Part shown: piece after piece, positions 34,591 to 42,747 of the stretch
Position numbering within the stretch: position 1 is the first letter of the stretch
Layout: each line of letters opens with the position of its first letter
NCBI GenBank assembly: GCA_024434115.1
Contig: QMIT01000009.1
Span: 86,165 to 150,164, forward strand
Reading direction: 5' to 3'
From: Chloroflexota bacterium
GTDB lineage: Bacteria; Chloroflexota; Anaerolineae; Aggregatilineales; J027
DNA: 64,000 bases
Made by a program: the position numbers and the translations under genes
Notes under the pieces: generated by a model
Told to the model about the DNA's origin: nothing
What the model saw: the letters and a program-made list of their open reading frames with translations, nothing else
Database searches by the model: none

Positions 34591-35691
34591 CTATTGTCCG
34601 ATAAAGATGGTGATTTGATCCCACGCATCAATATAGGCTTCTTCGATATCCGTGTTAGCATCCACTGTCCATAGACGTGCCATCGTCTCTTCATCGGGGT
34701 AGGTAATACCATTATTCAAATATTCTTCGAGAATCAGGCCCTGATCGAGCGCCGCTTGGTTCGGCGTACCATAGCCGATTTCGTTGCTGATGTCCGCGCC
34801 AACCTGTGGGTCAAGGATGTAATCAATAAAGACATTGGCGAGATCAGGATTGGGCGCATCGGTTGGGATTGCCAGATTATCAATGAAGATATTCGCGCCT
34901 TCTTCGGGAAGGGCATACCCAAAATCGTCACATTCGCATTCTTGGATAATTTGGAGGATGTCCCCGCTATATTCCAGCGCGATGTCCACATTGCCACCTG
35001 CCAACAGTACCTGACCGTCATCTGGGGTAATAGCAACGACATTGCTGCCTTTTTCAACAAGATATTCGGCGGCTTCGGCGATTTCATCTTCATCTTTGGT
35101 GTTGGGGTCATAACCAAGCATTTGCAGGCCGACGCCGATCATAAAACGCAGGTCTTCGGGCCATGACACAGGGCCATCGTGTTCCCAGACCTGTTCCCAA
35201 GAGGTGATTTCTCCAACTGCTTCTATATTATAGCCGACCCCAGTTGTCCCCCATTGGTAAGGAATGGTATAGGTGTTTTCAGGGTCATAGCTGCGTCCCT
35301 TGAAGGTATCGCCTATGTTGGCCCAATTGGGGATGAGATCGTAATTGATGGGTATCAGCAATTCTTGTTCAACCATCGTTTGCACAATGTAATCGGTGAT
35401 GACGATGACATCCCAGCCGGGGTTGCCTTCACGCAGACGGGTGAGGGTGTTTTCATTGCCATCTGTGACATCATATTGCACGGTAACGCCGCACAGTTCC
35501 TCAAAATCGGGAATGGTGTTCGACCCGATATAGGTTGCCCAGCCATAAACACTTAAGGTTTGCCCTTCATAGCCTTCGGGGCATATCCAAGTGGTCGCCC
35601 CTTCTTGCGCCATGGTAGGACGTGCAGCGGCAGGGGTTAGAATTGCCACCACTAGGAAAAGCGAAAAAACTAAGACAGCTATTTTGTACAT
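34591..35691 (-). CDS. potD: Spermidine/putrescine-binding protein PotD
   Basis: 366 residues. Sec signal peptide (about 1-28), then a type II periplasmic-binding fold. PotD-family features are SVYGWATYIGSNTIPDFEELCGVTV, NYDLIPNWANI and TIPYQWGTTGVGYN. It captures polyamines for the PotBC permease. Its Trp/Asp/Glu-rich segments are consistent with amine binding; the precise polyamine cannot be read. Expected to be surface-exposed. Confidence 0.94.
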   Translation of the reverse strand: MYKIAVLVFSLFLVVAILTPAAARPTMAQEGATTWICPEGYEGQTLSVYGWATYIGSNTIPDFEELCGVTVQYDVTDGNENTLTRLREGNPGWDVIVITDYIVQTMVEQELLIPINYDLIPNWANIGDTFKGRSYDPENTYTIPYQWGTTGVGYNIEAVGEITSWEQVWEHDGPVSWPEDLRFMIGVGLQMLGYDPNTKDEDEIAEAAEYLVEKGSNVVAITPDDGQVLLAGGNVDIALEYSGDILQIIQECECDDFGYALPEEGANIFIDNLAIPTDAPNPDLANVFIDYILDPQVGADISNEIGYGTPNQAALDQGLILEEYLNNGITYPDEETMARLWTVDANTDIEEAYIDAWDQITIFIGQ

Positions 35692-35742
35692 GACGATCCC
35701 TCTCTGTCTATCGAGAAAAACAAATATTTGGTTGTTGACGTA

Positions 35743-37704
35743 CTAGGCTTTACCCGCGCTGCGTCCTTGCAACACAAGCGAGAGTCCAACTAACAAGGTG
35801 GAAACGATAATCATCATGGTGGAAATGGCGTTGATTTCCGGCGTCACCGTGCGCCGCGCCATACTGTACACCACAACGGTTAGGGTCGAGGTATTGAGAC
35901 CCTTCGTAAATTCGCTGATGATGAAGTCATCCAGCGATAAGGTGAATGCTAATAATGCACCTGCGACAACCCCCGGCAGCATCAATGGGAAGGTAACGCG
36001 CCAGAAGGTTCGCCATTCATTTGCCCCCAGATCACGGGCCGCCTCTTCAAAATGAGGGTTCATATTTGCCAAGCGTGCCCGCACCACAATCGCCACAAAG
36101 GGGATACAAAAGGCGACGTGCGACAAGATGAGGGTCAGATAGCCAGAACGCAACGTAATATCAAGGTGTTTGGCAGCATAATCGAAGACGATATTAAAGA
36201 AAACCAGCAGCGAAATACCCTGTGTAATTTCAGGAATACCCACTGGTAAATAGAGCAAACCTTCCAGTGGACGCTTGCCTATAAAACGACTTCGTGCCAT
36301 ACTAAGAGAAACCATCACAGCAACGATGGTTGATATGAGAGTTGCGGCGACACCGACGATGAGGCTGACTTTTACCGATTGAAGTAGCAGGTCAGTCGTT
36401 AAGTCCGCGTCAACGTCAATGCCGCCGCTGAGAAGTTTGCTATACCATTTGGTGCTAAAGCCACGCCAGACGGCTGTGGAGTTGGAATCATTGAACGAAA
36501 ACACCAATAAGACGATGATGGGCACCCACAAAAAGACGTAACAAAAAAGTGCGTTGGCCCACATCAAGACTGGTGCAGTTCGACGAATGATTAAATCCCG
36601 CTTCATGCGAAGTGCCGGACTCAACCCAAATTTTTGGCGGCGGCGCTGGTTTAGTTCATCGGAAAGGAGGAGAAATTGGCGTGAGATAGAGCCAGTAATT
36701 GGCGCTATCATCGCGGCCAACAGCCCAAAGGCCCGTGATAAGACGTCTGCCGAATGATGGGCAGATGCTTTGCTGGGGGTATTTTCAGTACGCTGGGCGA
36801 CAAGGGCATAGACGACGAGCGCAACTGCGACCACTGCCATGAGCACCATCGAAGTTGCTGCCCCGCGTGTCCAGTCACCCGTACCTCTGAAATTGCGGTA
36901 GATCAACGACCCAATCATCATGCCTTTTGTCCCGCCCAACATTTCGGCGGTGATATAAGTGCCAATGGCCGGGATAAACACAAGGATGCTACCTGCAATG
37001 ACACCCGGCAAGGTCAAGGGAAAGATGACACGCCAAAAGGCTGTCCAATCATTCCCACCCAGATCATGGGCCGCTTCGACTAACTTAAAATCGAATCGTT
37101 CAACGGCTGCATAGATAGGCAGCACCATGAAGGGAAGGTAGCCATACACCATCCCAATCGTGACCGCCTTGGTGGTGAACATCAATTTTAAGGGTTCTTC
37201 AATCAATCCTAGTTGAAGCAGGGTGTGGTTCAAGAGGCCATCATCGTTGTTGCCCAGCAATACGCGCCACGCATAGGTGCGGATGACGAAGTTTGTCCAA
37301 AAAGGCAAGATGACGAGAAATAAGCTGAATTTTTGAACCCACTCTTTACGACGGGTACTGATAAAAAAGGCCAGCGGATAGCCCAATACAAGGCACCAAA
37401 ACGTCGTCGTAAAGGCAATATTCAGCGAACGTTTGAAGATAAGCCAATAGCCTTCGGTGGTGACGTAGAGATAATTATCGTGGAAGTTGCGACGCAGACT
37501 TTCGAGTGACCAGTCATAAATGACCGTGCCGCCCCGACCACGTTCCATGAAGCTAATGGTGAATACAATCAGGAGAGGTAAGAGGAAAAGAAGGAAAAGC
37601 CATAGTGTTGCCGGGAGAGCGAGTAGCCCTCCGTGCGCCTTGAGCTTTAACCGCCCGAGTTGAAAGCGCGGACGATGATCTGAAGATGCGACGCTAGTAT
37701 CCAT
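35743..37704 (-). CDS. potBC: Fused PotB-PotC spermidine/putrescine permease
   Basis: 653 residues, twice the usual permease size. The N-terminal half (about 25-315) is a PotB-type permease with the EAA loop EAAHDLGGNDWTAFWRV (about 210-226); the C-terminal half (about 365-650) is PotC-type with EAARDLGANEWRTFWRV. A charged, Gln/Arg-rich linker (about 316-362) joins them. A single reading frame without interruption links the two, so this is a natural fusion rather than an assembly artefact. Each half has about six helices. First gene of the pot operon. Confidence 0.95.
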   Translation of the reverse strand: MDTSVASSDHRPRFQLGRLKLKAHGGLLALPATLWLFLLFLLPLLIVFTISFMERGRGGTVIYDWSLESLRRNFHDNYLYVTTEGYWLIFKRSLNIAFTTTFWCLVLGYPLAFFISTRRKEWVQKFSLFLVILPFWTNFVIRTYAWRVLLGNNDDGLLNHTLLQLGLIEEPLKLMFTTKAVTIGMVYGYLPFMVLPIYAAVERFDFKLVEAAHDLGGNDWTAFWRVIFPLTLPGVIAGSILVFIPAIGTYITAEMLGGTKGMMIGSLIYRNFRGTGDWTRGAATSMVLMAVVAVALVVYALVAQRTENTPSKASAHHSADVLSRAFGLLAAMIAPITGSISRQFLLLSDELNQRRRQKFGLSPALRMKRDLIIRRTAPVLMWANALFCYVFLWVPIIVLLVFSFNDSNSTAVWRGFSTKWYSKLLSGGIDVDADLTTDLLLQSVKVSLIVGVAATLISTIVAVMVSLSMARSRFIGKRPLEGLLYLPVGIPEITQGISLLVFFNIVFDYAAKHLDITLRSGYLTLILSHVAFCIPFVAIVVRARLANMNPHFEEAARDLGANEWRTFWRVTFPLMLPGVVAGALLAFTLSLDDFIISEFTKGLNTSTLTVVVYSMARRTVTPEINAISTMMIIVSTLLVGLSLVLQGRSAGKA

Positions 37705-38011
37705 CTACGAGTTCTTTAGACATCCAGATCAAATAGTACGCGATGGCCTTCATACAGGGAAACTGTCCTCAATCTTCGTGAATCTTTGAACGGCTCTTGA
37801 TTTAAATGAAAAAAATCTTTCTGTTGCTGTCATAAAACGCAACCAAAGATTTTTGGATCAAGCCAAAATACGATGTGAATGATATAGCGAATTGAATCGA
37901 AATGCAAGTAGTTTTTTTGTGAAAATTCTCGCTCGGTGGCAGGGGTTTAAGAGAATCCCCGTTATCAGGTGAAACCAGAGGAAAAAGAAAAAGCGGAAGT
38001 GAACATCCCCT
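37705..38011. other. 307-bp divergent intergenic region with a long hairpin
   Basis: AT-rich gap between the divergent potBC and GNAT genes. It holds the long dyad at 37811-37854 and poly-A/T runs, including a T-run at 37910-37917 and an A/G-rich stretch just before the GNAT start that may be its ribosome site. No convincing gene; a minus-strand open frame here is a shadow. Confidence 0.6.
37811..37854. promoter_or_regulatory. Long interrupted hairpin between potBC and GNAT
   Basis: Outer arms AAAAATCTTT (37811-37820) and AAAGATTTTT (37845-37854) and inner arms GTTGC (37823-37827) and GCAAC (37839-37843) nest on one axis, with a 2-nt internal loop. It is A-rich before and T-rich after on both strands. 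A terminator is unexpected between divergent genes, so an operator, attenuator or structured leader is possible. Confidence 0.5.
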
Positions 38012-38668
38012 ATGACTATCAAAACCAATCCATCACTCATCTCTGTGAGGAATACCCGCCTTGAAGATTCGGAGGCCATTCATGAAATCGTAGCCCTTGC
38101 CTTTGGTGGTGAGGTGGGCGAGCCGATGGCAATGTCGCGTCCCCACATCCAACAACAGTTGCGCCGATTTCGTGAAGGTCAATTTGTTGCAGTAACCCCG
38201 CAAGGCCGTGTGGTGGGTACTGCCACGACCATGCGAACGAATAAACCTCCAACCGCCACCCCTCAGCCATGGCTGAAAATGATTGGTGGCCTTGAACTCA
38301 ACAACCATGACCCCAATGGTCAATGGCTCTATGGCGCGGAATTTGCTGTCCATCCAGCTTTTCAAGGGATGGGCATAGGCCGCACGCTCTATGATGCCCG
38401 TTTCCAATTTATCAAACGACTCAATTTACGTGGATTCTATGCTGTTGGCATGTTGATGGGTTATCACCGCTATCAACATCTGATGAGTGTTGCCGAATAT
38501 GCCGATAAAGTTGTCAAGCATGAAATCGAAGACCCAACGGTCTCGATGCAGATGCGGCGCGGCTTCAAGGCACTGCGGCTCGTGGATTATTACAACGACG
38601 AACCGCTGGCTGGCAACGCTGGCATGTTGATTGTGTGGCATAACCCGGATTATCGCCCAATGTATTGA
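38012..38668 (+). CDS. GNAT family N-acetyltransferase (paralogue 1)
   Basis: 218 residues, one GNAT domain with acetyl-CoA loop GMGIGRTLYDAR (about 121-132) and the segment WLYGAEFAVHP. It resembles the GNAT half of YhcX-type acetyltransferase-nitrilase proteins but stands alone. With its neighbour it forms a paralogous pair next to polyamine transport genes, so a polyamine or amino acid substrate is plausible; this is inference. Lacks membrane segments. Confidence 0.88.
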   Translation: MTIKTNPSLISVRNTRLEDSEAIHEIVALAFGGEVGEPMAMSRPHIQQQLRRFREGQFVAVTPQGRVVGTATTMRTNKPPTATPQPWLKMIGGLELNNHDPNGQWLYGAEFAVHPAFQGMGIGRTLYDARFQFIKRLNLRGFYAVGMLMGYHRYQHLMSVAEYADKVVKHEIEDPTVSMQMRRGFKALRLVDYYNDEPLAGNAGMLIVWHNPDYRPMY

Positions 38669-38676
38669 TTTCTATG

Positions 38677-38704
38677 GGGCAGGCTGCCAGAAGGTGGTCT
38701 GCCC
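38677..38704 (+). terminator. Hairpin between the two GNAT genes
   Basis: GGGCAGGCTGCC and GGTGGTCTGCCC form a 12-bp stem with three wobble pairs and an AGAA loop. No T-tract, so probably partial termination or processing. Confidence 0.4.
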
Positions 38705-38752
38705 GATTATTCATGGATAAAGGAGTTAAAGGGAAAAAGGAATTGGGGCATC

Positions 38753-39406
38753 ATGGTTCATCAAATACTCAAAAGCGGCATCGTGATTACGTCAACACAG
38801 CCTGAACATGCGCGGCAGTTGGAACGCCTGCAAGACATCGTTTTTCCAACACTCGCCCCAGAGCAGCGTTTTAAAGCCGAGCATTATCTGAAACACTTAG
38901 AGATTTTCCCCGATGGGCAGTTTGTGGCCCTACATGGTGAACAGGTTGTAGGCGCGACCAGCACCGTGCGTTTGCATTATACGCATGGGCATAGTAAACA
39001 TCCCCGTTTCGACGACATCATTCAGGGCGGCTGGCTAACCTCCCATCAACCCAACGGCGATTGGCTGTATGGGGCGGATGTGAGTGTACATCCCCATTCA
39101 CGACGGATGGGTATTGCACGTGGTCTGTATAGAGCACGCCAAGACTTGGTGCATCGTTTGGGCCTCAAGGGGCAAATCGCGGGTGGCATGTTAAGCGGCT
39201 ATGGCGCTGTCAAAGATAAAATGACCGCCATGCAATATTTTGAGGCCTTATTGATGGATAAAATCGTAGACCCCACGCTTTCGGCACAGCGGCGGGTAGG
39301 GTTTGAACTGAAAGAATTACTGCCGAACTATTTAGATGACCCTTTGTGCGACAATTACGGTGTGCTGATTATGCTCGACGCCGGACGCCAAGTCGCACTG
39401 GAATAA
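38753..39406 (+). CDS. GNAT family N-acetyltransferase (paralogue 2)
   Basis: 217 residues, clearly paralogous to the preceding gene: both share QFVA...VVG.T.T, a QPNG/DPNG-x-WLYGA motif, VHP, RMGIA/GMGIG acetyl-CoA loop and a C-terminal RRGF/RVGF element. Identity is low enough that the duplication is old. Ends in a well-formed terminator. Confidence 0.88.
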   Translation: MVHQILKSGIVITSTQPEHARQLERLQDIVFPTLAPEQRFKAEHYLKHLEIFPDGQFVALHGEQVVGATSTVRLHYTHGHSKHPRFDDIIQGGWLTSHQPNGDWLYGADVSVHPHSRRMGIARGLYRARQDLVHRLGLKGQIAGGMLSGYGAVKDKMTAMQYFEALLMDKIVDPTLSAQRRVGFELKELLPNYLDDPLCDNYGVLIMLDAGRQVALE

Positions 39407-39437
39407 AAACACGCTTTTAAAAAGAAAATACACAGTG

Positions 39438-39470
39438 GGAGCAGTCCAAATAGGATTGCTCCTTTTGTTT
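39438..39470 (+). terminator. Terminator after the GNAT pair
   Basis: GGAGCAGTCC (39438-39447) and GGATTGCTCC (39453-39462) form a 10-bp stem with one wobble, loop AAATA, followed by TTTTGTTT. It lies just before the IS element. Confidence 0.85.
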
Positions 39471-39486
39471 CTGCACGAAAGTTTAC

Positions 39487-40783
39487 CAAGAGCGCGGTAA
39501 AGCCCCTGCCTTGAGGCATGGGGATATAAGGCGCAAAATTTGACAAAGGCATCAGGTACTCTATACTACACAACCAATATCATGAAAACAACCACGCGGT
39601 TAATATGGGCTACCAAGCATACCAGTATCGTCTCTATCCCAATGCACAGCAGGAGAAAGACCTGTTGAATCTGTTTGCGGTGGCACGCCACTACTACCAC
39701 ATGTGCTTGGATTTGTGGCGCTACACCTATCAAACCGAAAAGCGTCGTCCCACCTCGCCAGAATTTGAAGCGATGCGGAAGGGTTATAAAAAGACTATCC
39801 CGGCGGCTAAAAACGTGCATTCGCATGTGTTTCAGGGACTCGCCAAGCGTGCTGAGAATGCCTTTCAAGGGTTTTTCCGACGAGTCAAGGCAGGGGAAAA
39901 ACCGGGCTATCCCCGCTACAAAAGTGCTGACCGCTTTCATTCGATTGAGTTTAAGCAGTTTGGTACCGGGGTAGCCATTGACGGGCGTCGCGTTCGGATT
40001 TCGGGTATCGGACGGGTGCGGGTGCGCTGGCATCGGCAGATGGCAGGGGTAGTTAAGACTGCTCAAATCGTGCAAAAAGCAGGGCAGTGGTTCGTGGTGT
40101 TCACCTGTGAAGTGCCCGATCAACCCGAACTGCCCAAAACGAGACAAGTCATTGGGCTGGATTTGGGTGTCACCGCGCTGTTCACGACCTCGGACGGGGC
40201 TAAAGTAGATCATCCCCAGTTCTATCAAAAATCGCAAAAGAAGCTACGGGTTTTGAATCGGGCGTTGGCACGCAAAAAGGAGGGCGGCAAAAACCGTCGC
40301 AAGGCCAAACGTCGGTTGCAACGCCATCATCACCATATCAAAAATCAGCGACGGGATTATGCCCATAAACTCAGCTACACGCTGGTCAAACACTATGACC
40401 TGATCGCGCTTGAAGAACTCAAAGTCAAGAACATGGTCAGGAACAAACACCTCAGCAAGAGCATTCTGGATGCGGGTTGGTCCATCTTCACGCAGTTGCT
40501 GACGAACAAAGCGGTAGATGCTGGTCGTCAAGTCATCGTCGTGAATCCGGCCTATACCTCCAAGACTTGCTCGAACTGCGGTGCGCTTTTTGAAGACTTA
40601 ACTTTAGCAGACCGTTGGGTGGAGTGCCGTTGCGGGCTATCCTTAGACCGTGATCACAACGCTGCTATCAACATTTTAAATCGAGCACTCCCTCTGGGAC
40701 GCAGAGGTGAGGCAGAACGTAGCGGGCAGTCAAGACGCAAGCGTGCCTCAGAAGCCCCTACCGCAAGGCATGGGGAGCGTCAC
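39487..40783 (+). mobile_element. IS200/IS605-group element carrying only tnpB
   Basis: About 1297 bp. Left: target TTAC (39483-39486), then the left-end hairpin CCCCTGCC-TTGA-GGCATGGGG (39503-39522 region) with AAAG just 5' of its foot. Right: hairpin CCCCTACC-GCAA-GGCATGGGG (40755-40775 region) with GAAG at its foot, then TCAC (40780-40783) as the right cleavage motif. This is the IS608-type arrangement of subterminal hairpins and guide tetranucleotides. No tnpA (Y1 transposase), so it is non-autonomous. Ends are inferred from motif architecture. Confidence 0.75.
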
Positions 40784-40816
40784 ACAACCCCCAACAATCG
40801 TTTCATAAACTCATGA
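39605..40816 (+). CDS. tnpB: TnpB RNA-guided endonuclease
   Basis: 403 residues. N-terminal wedge/REC-like region (AYQYRLYPNAQQE), then a split RuvC nuclease with Asp186 (GLDLG), Glu270 (ALEEL) and Asp350 (DRDHNAAINI), and a zinc ribbon of Cys322/Cys325 and Cys341/Cys343. All catalytic residues are intact, so it should be active. If the right end is at 40783, residues 394-403 are encoded by flanking DNA, making the C-terminus chimeric. The stop overlaps the next start codon (ATGA). Confidence 0.95.
   Translation: MGYQAYQYRLYPNAQQEKDLLNLFAVARHYYHMCLDLWRYTYQTEKRRPTSPEFEAMRKGYKKTIPAAKNVHSHVFQGLAKRAENAFQGFFRRVKAGEKPGYPRYKSADRFHSIEFKQFGTGVAIDGRRVRISGIGRVRVRWHRQMAGVVKTAQIVQKAGQWFVVFTCEVPDQPELPKTRQVIGLDLGVTALFTTSDGAKVDHPQFYQKSQKKLRVLNRALARKKEGGKNRRKAKRRLQRHHHHIKNQRRDYAHKLSYTLVKHYDLIALEELKVKNMVRNKHLSKSILDAGWSIFTQLLTNKAVDAGRQVIVVNPAYTSKTCSNCGALFEDLTLADRWVECRCGLSLDRDHNAAINILNRALPLGRRGEAERSGQSRRKRASEAPTARHGERHTTPNNRFINS
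40684..40800 (+). ncRNA. Predicted omega-RNA (reRNA) of TnpB with guide
   Basis: The 3' end of tnpB and the right end normally encode the guide RNA. The scaffold should end near 40783, and the guide should read the flanking bases ACAACCCCCAACAATCG (40784-40800). The 5' boundary is a guess. It would match the empty insertion site beside TTAC. Confidence 0.45.
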
Positions 40817-41223
40817 AAACCGCTTTTATTTCGAGAAGTTATGAACATCGGCAACAGTACGCCACCGCCATTGCCCATGTGGTCGCGGGTTTGCGCTGGT
40901 TAGACATGGAAAGTATTGATTTTGTCTGTCAGTATTCTTTTGAACCGGGGCAGGCCCGCGAAATGATGGCCGCCACGCTCCAATCCATCCAACAAGCCGA
41001 TGTATTGATTGCGGAAGTTTCGGAAAAGGTGATTGGGGTCGGCATTGAAATTGGTTATGCCGCTGCATTGGGCAAACCCATCATTTATCTTAGAAAATCG
41101 GATGCCCCTTTTTCAACAACGGTGGGGGGACTGGCGACTATGGCGATTGTTTATGATAATCCTCAAGATTTGGAAGACAAACTCATTGAGGCTTTATACG
41201 GCTTAGATAAGGAGACAAAATGA
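40813..41223 (+). CDS. Nucleoside 2-deoxyribosyltransferase-like protein
   Basis: 136 residues, a small alpha/beta protein with the NDT-like pattern FISRSYEHRQQY, QADVLIAEVSEK and GVGIEIGYAAALGKPIIYL, the Glu of the last segment being the usual nucleophile position. Similar folds occur in DNPH1-type N-glycosidases and TIR-like NADases, so the substrate is uncertain. It overlaps tnpB by 4 bp and the homospermidine synthase gene by 4 bp (ATGA), indicating translational coupling to the latter. No good ribosome site of its own. Confidence 0.8.
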   Translation: MKTAFISRSYEHRQQYATAIAHVVAGLRWLDMESIDFVCQYSFEPGQAREMMAATLQSIQQADVLIAEVSEKVIGVGIEIGYAAALGKPIIYLRKSDAPFSTTVGGLATMAIVYDNPQDLEDKLIEALYGLDKETK

Positions 41224-42668
41224 AAATACCCTTTGGTGGTCGTGTGTTGGTATTGGGCTGCGGGTCGGTGTCGCGCTGTCTACAACCCCTGTTACTGCGG
41301 CATTTTGAGATGGATTTTTCCAAGCTGACCATCATGGATTTTGAGGATTTGCGCCACGCCATTCCCAATACCTTAGCAGCAGGCGCGAAGTATGTACAAA
41401 AGCAGATTACGCAAGAGAATTTGGCACAGGTGCTTGGCGAACATCTTAGCGCAGGCGACTTGCTGATTGACCTCGCGTGGAATATCGCCGCGCCGGATAT
41501 TGTTGGCTGGTGTCACGATCATCATGTGTTGTATATCAATACCTCAGTGGAGTTATGGGACCCCTATGCTGATGACATTCCCCCTGCTGACCGCACTTTG
41601 TATGTCCGCCACATGGCCCTGCGAAAAATGACTTCGGCGTGGAACGAACCCGGCGCGACGGCGGTGGTCGAACATGGGGCGAACCCCGGCTTGGTCAGTC
41701 ACTGGACAAAAATCGCACTGGAGGACATTACCAAAGCTATACTACGAGGGGGCCATGCGAAGGGTATCCGCAGAAGTAATCTGGAAGATGCCCTTGCCAA
41801 TGAGGATTTTGCCCTCCTTGCCATGCTAACGGGGACGAAGGTCATTCACATTTCCGAACGGGATACCCAAGTCAGCAATATCCCCAAAGCGGTTAATGAA
41901 TTTGTCAATACATGGTCAATTGAAGGCTTCCGCGAAGAAGGCATCGCTCCGGCGGAAATGGGCTGGGGTACACACGAACGTCGTTTACCCATCGGTGCCC
42001 AGAAACATTTGTATGGGCCGGGCAATCAAATCTGCCTCAGTCAAATGGGCATCAATACGTGGGTACGCTCATGGGTTCCCGGCGGTGAAATTCTGGGCAT
42101 GGTCGTCCGGCATGGCGAGGCCTTCACCATTAGCGACCATTTGACGGTCTGGGAAGACGACATTCCGGTGTATCGCCCGACGGTGCATTATGCCTATCTA
42201 CCTACCGACGCCGCGATTGCTTCCCTGCACGAATTAAAAATGCGGAATTACGAGCTTCAGCCCAATCTGCGTATCCTTTACGATGAAATCACCGAGGGCA
42301 AGGACGAACTGGGGGTGCTGCTGCTCGGTCACGACTTAAACGGCTGGTGGGTCGGGTCGCAGTTGGATATTCACGAAACCCGTCAATTGGTTGGTACAGG
42401 GCAAAACGCAACCACGCTGCAAGTAGCGGCTTCTGTTCTAGGGGCGGTGTTCTGGATGATTAAAAATCCGCGTGAGGGCTTGAACGTCCCTGACGATTTG
42501 CCGCACCAAGAAGTTTTGAAAGTGGCGAATGCCTATCTTGGGCCATGCCCATCGGTGCAAACGGATTGGACACCGCTGAAAAATCGCTACGACCCCTTTG
42601 AGTTATATGGCAAGCCGCGCCCCAATGATGACGAGGTGTGGCAATTTGAGACGTTCCGCGCCCTGTGA
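41220..42668 (+). CDS. Homospermidine synthase
   Basis: 482 residues. N-terminal Rossmann NAD-binding motif VLVLGCGSVSR (9-19) and a C-terminal saccharopine-dehydrogenase-like domain. Family signatures line up with bacterial homospermidine synthase: EHGANPGLVSHWTK, ISERDTQ, FVNTWSIEGF, AEMGWGTHER, RSWVPGG, VYRPTVHYAY, DELGVLLLGH and GSQLDIHETR. It joins two putrescines (or putrescine and spermidine) into homospermidine with NAD. Coupled by ATGA overlap to the NDT-like gene. Confidence 0.93.
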   Translation: MKIPFGGRVLVLGCGSVSRCLQPLLLRHFEMDFSKLTIMDFEDLRHAIPNTLAAGAKYVQKQITQENLAQVLGEHLSAGDLLIDLAWNIAAPDIVGWCHDHHVLYINTSVELWDPYADDIPPADRTLYVRHMALRKMTSAWNEPGATAVVEHGANPGLVSHWTKIALEDITKAILRGGHAKGIRRSNLEDALANEDFALLAMLTGTKVIHISERDTQVSNIPKAVNEFVNTWSIEGFREEGIAPAEMGWGTHERRLPIGAQKHLYGPGNQICLSQMGINTWVRSWVPGGEILGMVVRHGEAFTISDHLTVWEDDIPVYRPTVHYAYLPTDAAIASLHELKMRNYELQPNLRILYDEITEGKDELGVLLLGHDLNGWWVGSQLDIHETRQLVGTGQNATTLQVAASVLGAVFWMIKNPREGLNVPDDLPHQEVLKVANAYLGPCPSVQTDWTPLKNRYDPFELYGKPRPNDDEVWQFETFRAL

Positions 42669-42695
42669 TAATGGGCAGTCTGTAAATGTAAAATT

Positions 42696-42715
42696 GGGCG
42701 GCTGATAGGTCGCCC
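42696..42715 (+). terminator. Hairpin between homospermidine synthase and aminotransferase
   Basis: GGGCGGC and GTCGCCC form a 7-bp stem with a wobble. No T-tract; may allow read-through into the aminotransferase. Confidence 0.35.
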
Positions 42716-42747
42716 TCATAAAATAAAATTCTTTAAGGAGGTTGTTT

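Noticed and set aside
37858..38079. 73-codon minus-strand frame in the pot/GNAT gap
   Set aside because: Antisense to the GNAT start, no ribosome site and low-complexity composition (Phe run from a T-tract).
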